A stretch of DNA of 6,891 bases from Hyphomicrobiales bacterium (lineage in GTDB: Bacteria > Pseudomonadota > Alphaproteobacteria > Rhizobiales > Afifellaceae): the NCBI GenBank assembly GCA_013812985.1, contig JACCSN010000790.1:1-6891 (forward strand), in the 5' to 3' direction. Positions 5,117-6,891 of the stretch are shown here, one piece after another. Numbering within the stretch: position 1 is the first letter of the stretch; each line of letters starts with the position of its first letter. The position numbers and the translations under genes were made by a program. Below the pieces are notes generated by a model. That model worked only from the letters and a program-made list of their open reading frames with translations, was not told the DNA's origin and did no database searches.

Positions 5117-6370
5117 ATGGGTACGCCGACGTGCAGAGAAAGACGCATCTTGACCGGCAGCAGTTTTTACAGCGTCGAGAAGATCGCCAACGGCCGCAGC
5201 GGGGGAACCACGCAGGCCGAAACGCGCGTCTATAACGAACGGCTGATCGTCTCCTTGGTCCGCCGTCATGGCCAGCTCTCGAAGGCCGACCTGACGCGTC
5301 TCACCGGCCTCGCCGCACAGACGATCACCACCATCGTCAATCGCGCCGCCGGTAACCAGCTTCTGATGCGCCGCGAGCCGCTGCGTGGCCGGCTTGGGCA
5401 ACCCTCGGTTCCATATTCTCTGAACCCCAAGGCTGCCTATTCATTCGGCATTAAGATCGATCATCGGAGCGCCGATCTGGCGCTCGTGAATTTTGTCGGC
5501 GAGGTGATGGCGTTCGAGCGGACGACGTTCGATTGCCCGGCACCGGACGAGGTGATGAGCTTTGCCAAAGCCGGGATCGCCCGCATCTGCCGCAAGCACA
5601 AATCCGTCTCCAACGAACGCATCGCCGGCCTCGGTATCGCGTCGCCGTTCTACCAATGGAACTGGAATCGGGAGATCGGCATTCCCGCCGGCCGCGTCGA
5701 TGCGTGGAAAGAGATCGACATCCGCGCCGAACTCGACCGCATCTTCGATTGGCCGGTGTTCCTCTTCAATGACGCGATGGTGTCGGCCGGCGCGGAGCTG
5801 ATGTTCGGCGCCGGCATTGGCCGGGCTGACTTTCTATACGTCTATGTTGGCTGTTTCATCGGTGGCGGCCTGGTGCTCGACCACCACCTGTTCCCCGGCC
5901 GCAACAAGCTGGCCGGCGCGCTCGGCGACATTCCCGTTCCACTCGCGGGAGAAGGCGCCGATCGCGCGACGCCATTGCTCCGCATCGCCTCTCTTCATTC
6001 GCTTTCCGGCAAGCTCAAGGACCGGGACGATGGACGGATCTGGTCTTCGCCAGACGACTGGGGCGATTTGGGAAGCCCGTTGACCGAATGGATTGACGAT
6101 GTCTCCGAAGGACTGGCTTATGCCTCGCGGAGCGCCGTCGCATTGCTCGATATCGACAATGTCATCATCGACGGCGCTATTCCCAAGAGTGTCCGCAAGG
6201 AGATCGCAAAGGCCACGCGGCGGAAGCTGGCCAGGCTTTTGGTAGACCGCCCTGAACCGTTCTCGGTTCTCGAGGGTACTTTCGGCCACCTGGGTCCCGC
6301 GATCGGCGGCGCCAGCATCCCGTTGCTGATCAAATATTCCAACGATAAGGAACTGCTGTTCAAAGAGTAG
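5117..6370 (+). CDS. ROK-family transcriptional regulator
   Basis: The 417-residue product has an N-terminal helix-turn-helix (about 40-85, with LSKADLTRLTGLAAQTITTI) and the G-rich wing GRLGQPSVPYSL. The ROK fold follows: GIKIDH (111-116), GLGIASPF (171-178), the Asn-Asp pair N218-D219, the glycine loop YVGCFIGGGLVL (243-254) and GRNKLAGALGDIPVP (261-275). It probably binds a sugar and controls the divergent importer-esterase genes through the two operator-like sites. The zinc motif of classical ROK proteins (His followed by CxCGxxGC) is missing: GALGDIP replaces the usual Glu-x-Gly-His, and no cysteine cluster follows. It is therefore probably not an active sugar kinase. The start is uncertain. 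ATG 5117 has no clear ribosome binding site, while TTG 5150 (406 aa) follows a purine stretch at 5134-5143. The same frame stays open upstream to 4664, but that part is antisense to the esterase gene. Confidence 0.88.
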   Translation: MGTPTCRERRILTGSSFYSVEKIANGRSGGTTQAETRVYNERLIVSLVRRHGQLSKADLTRLTGLAAQTITTIVNRAAGNQLLMRREPLRGRLGQPSVPYSLNPKAAYSFGIKIDHRSADLALVNFVGEVMAFERTTFDCPAPDEVMSFAKAGIARICRKHKSVSNERIAGLGIASPFYQWNWNREIGIPAGRVDAWKEIDIRAELDRIFDWPVFLFNDAMVSAGAELMFGAGIGRADFLYVYVGCFIGGGLVLDHHLFPGRNKLAGALGDIPVPLAGEGADRATPLLRIASLHSLSGKLKDRDDGRIWSSPDDWGDLGSPLTEWIDDVSEGLAYASRSAVALLDIDNVIIDGAIPKSVRKEIAKATRRKLARLLVDRPEPFSVLEGTFGHLGPAIGGASIPLLIKYSNDKELLFKE

Positions 6371-6416
6371 GATTCCGTAGTAACTTACGCACCTACCCGT
6401 TCAAGCAGTGAGTTAC
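6371..6416. other. Convergent gap with palindromes
   Basis: The gap between the regulator and the convergent helix-turn-helix gene holds AGTAACT (6379-6385), complementary to AGTTACT (6411-6417), and the odd palindrome GTGAGT-T-ACTCAC (6408-6420). The second overlaps the last codon region of the minus-strand gene. Neither is followed by a T-run, so they do not look like standard terminators. Confidence 0.45.
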
Positions 6417-6866
6417 TCACGTCTGTCTGTCACACAGGACGGTCTTCATCTCGGTTGGGCGAAGCCTGTCCTGCTCGCCCCAGACATCCTCGATAGGTTG
6501 CCCAAGCCTGCCGCTATTGATCGCGACGGGTTGGCCGCCAATCAGCGCCGCCTCCACGATTGCTGGGGCTAGCAATGTTAGCCGCAATAGGCGAGACACG
6601 TAGGTGGGGCTAATGCATTCGGCGGCTGCTAGGTCGCGAAGGGAAGCGTAGGTACCCTGGTCCAGCATCCGCTGCCAGCGATGGGCTCGCGCGATTACCT
6701 TGATCAGGGTGCTGTCAACGCGCGGCCCGGGCGAAATGAAGGACGCTCCATTAGGCGCCACCACCTGCTTGCGCCCTCCCCGTCGGCGGAAACTGAGTGG
6801 CACACGAATGGTGACGCCCTGCTCCTCAGCGTCAGCATCGGTTGCGATTGACCTCGGTCTATTCAC
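6417..6866 (-). CDS. Small helix-turn-helix protein, recombinase-cassette type
   Basis: The 149-residue protein starts MNRPRS and continues with VTIRVPLSFRRRGGRKQVV (18-36), a basic stretch. A linker follows, then a helical part with a probable helix-turn-helix at about 74-96 (LRDLAAAECISPTYVSRLLRL), reminiscent of ParB/KorB-type DNA-binding helices. From memory, proteins with this RVPxxFRRRGGRK plus ISPTYVSRLLRLTLLAP layout are encoded directly downstream of large serine recombinases in alphaproteobacterial mobile islands. Their biochemical role is not known to me. GTG 6866 has AGGAGG (6872-6877) 5 bases upstream and overlaps TGA of an apparent upstream frame by four bases (GTGA), suggesting translational coupling. 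Family tails usually run close to WEEQR. Here WGEQDRLRP is followed by extra residues ending CDRQT, perhaps a tail altered at an insertion junction. Codon use appears less G/C-biased than in the sugar locus. Confidence 0.7.
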   Translation of the reverse strand: MNRPRSIATDADAEEQGVTIRVPLSFRRRGGRKQVVAPNGASFISPGPRVDSTLIKVIARAHRWQRMLDQGTYASLRDLAAAECISPTYVSRLLRLTLLAPAIVEAALIGGQPVAINSGRLGQPIEDVWGEQDRLRPTEMKTVLCDRQT

Positions 6867-6891
6867 GCCGCCCTCCTGACATCATTGGTAC
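6863..6891 (-). CDS. 3' end of an upstream coupled gene, possibly a recombinase (partial)
   Basis: In the frame ending at TGA 6865-6863 the last codons read TNDVRRAA. The stop overlaps the GTG start of the next gene as GTGA, a common coupling arrangement. Only nine codons are in the window, so identity rests on the usual neighbour of the downstream gene and is speculative. Confidence 0.3.

Noticed and set aside
5652..5661. ACCAATGGAA inside the regulator gene as a third operator
   Set aside because: It matches only the core and lacks the GTA(T/G)TTA extension shared by the two intergenic sites. It is explained by coding sequence.
6379..6417. Inverted repeat after the regulator gene as an intrinsic terminator
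   Set aside because: The loop is about 25 bases, the stem has only 7 pairs, and no T-run follows on either strand.

Overview
The window looks like an accessory segment from an alphaproteobacterium, most likely Hyphomicrobiales (rhizobia-like). That assignment is inferred from G/C-ending codons, strong Shine-Dalgarno (SD) sites, an FrcA-like sugar ABC ATPase paired with a ROK regulator, and the type of IS5-family debris. No marker gene fixes the genus.

Layout. Bases 1-428 hold no convincing gene. They contain several strong inverted repeats and a 24-base copy of a tRNA 3' end (210-233), which resembles the scar left when an element integrates into a tRNA gene. Bases 429-1020 are a decayed IS5-family transposase on the minus strand. 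It is cut at its N-terminal side and carries a frameshift. The remnant ends about 10 bases from the stop codon of the next gene.

The core is a compact divergent locus. On the minus strand, in transcription order, lie a cytoplasmic SGNH/GDSL esterase resembling MsAcT (4987-4328), a secreted sugar-type binding protein (4172-2997), and one protein that fuses the importer's permease to its ATPase (2912-1032). On the plus strand, reading away, is a ROK-family transcriptional regulator (5117-6370). Two near-identical 17-base sites, TCCA(A/G)TGGAAGTA(T/G)TTA, lie at 5052-5068 and 4302-4318. They sit upstream of the esterase and of the binding protein. I read them as operators for the ROK protein, which would make this a self-contained regulon: sense a sugar-like ligand, import it through a two-gene ABC system, and deacylate it in the cytoplasm. 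The ligand is unknown. The binding protein has lost several residues that contact the sugar in ribose-type relatives, and the esterase suggests an acylated substrate.

On the right, convergent with the regulator, is a small helix-turn-helix protein (6866-6417) of a type I associate with serine-recombinase cassettes. It appears translationally coupled to a gene that runs off the window. The sugar locus is therefore flanked by mobile-element traces on both sides.
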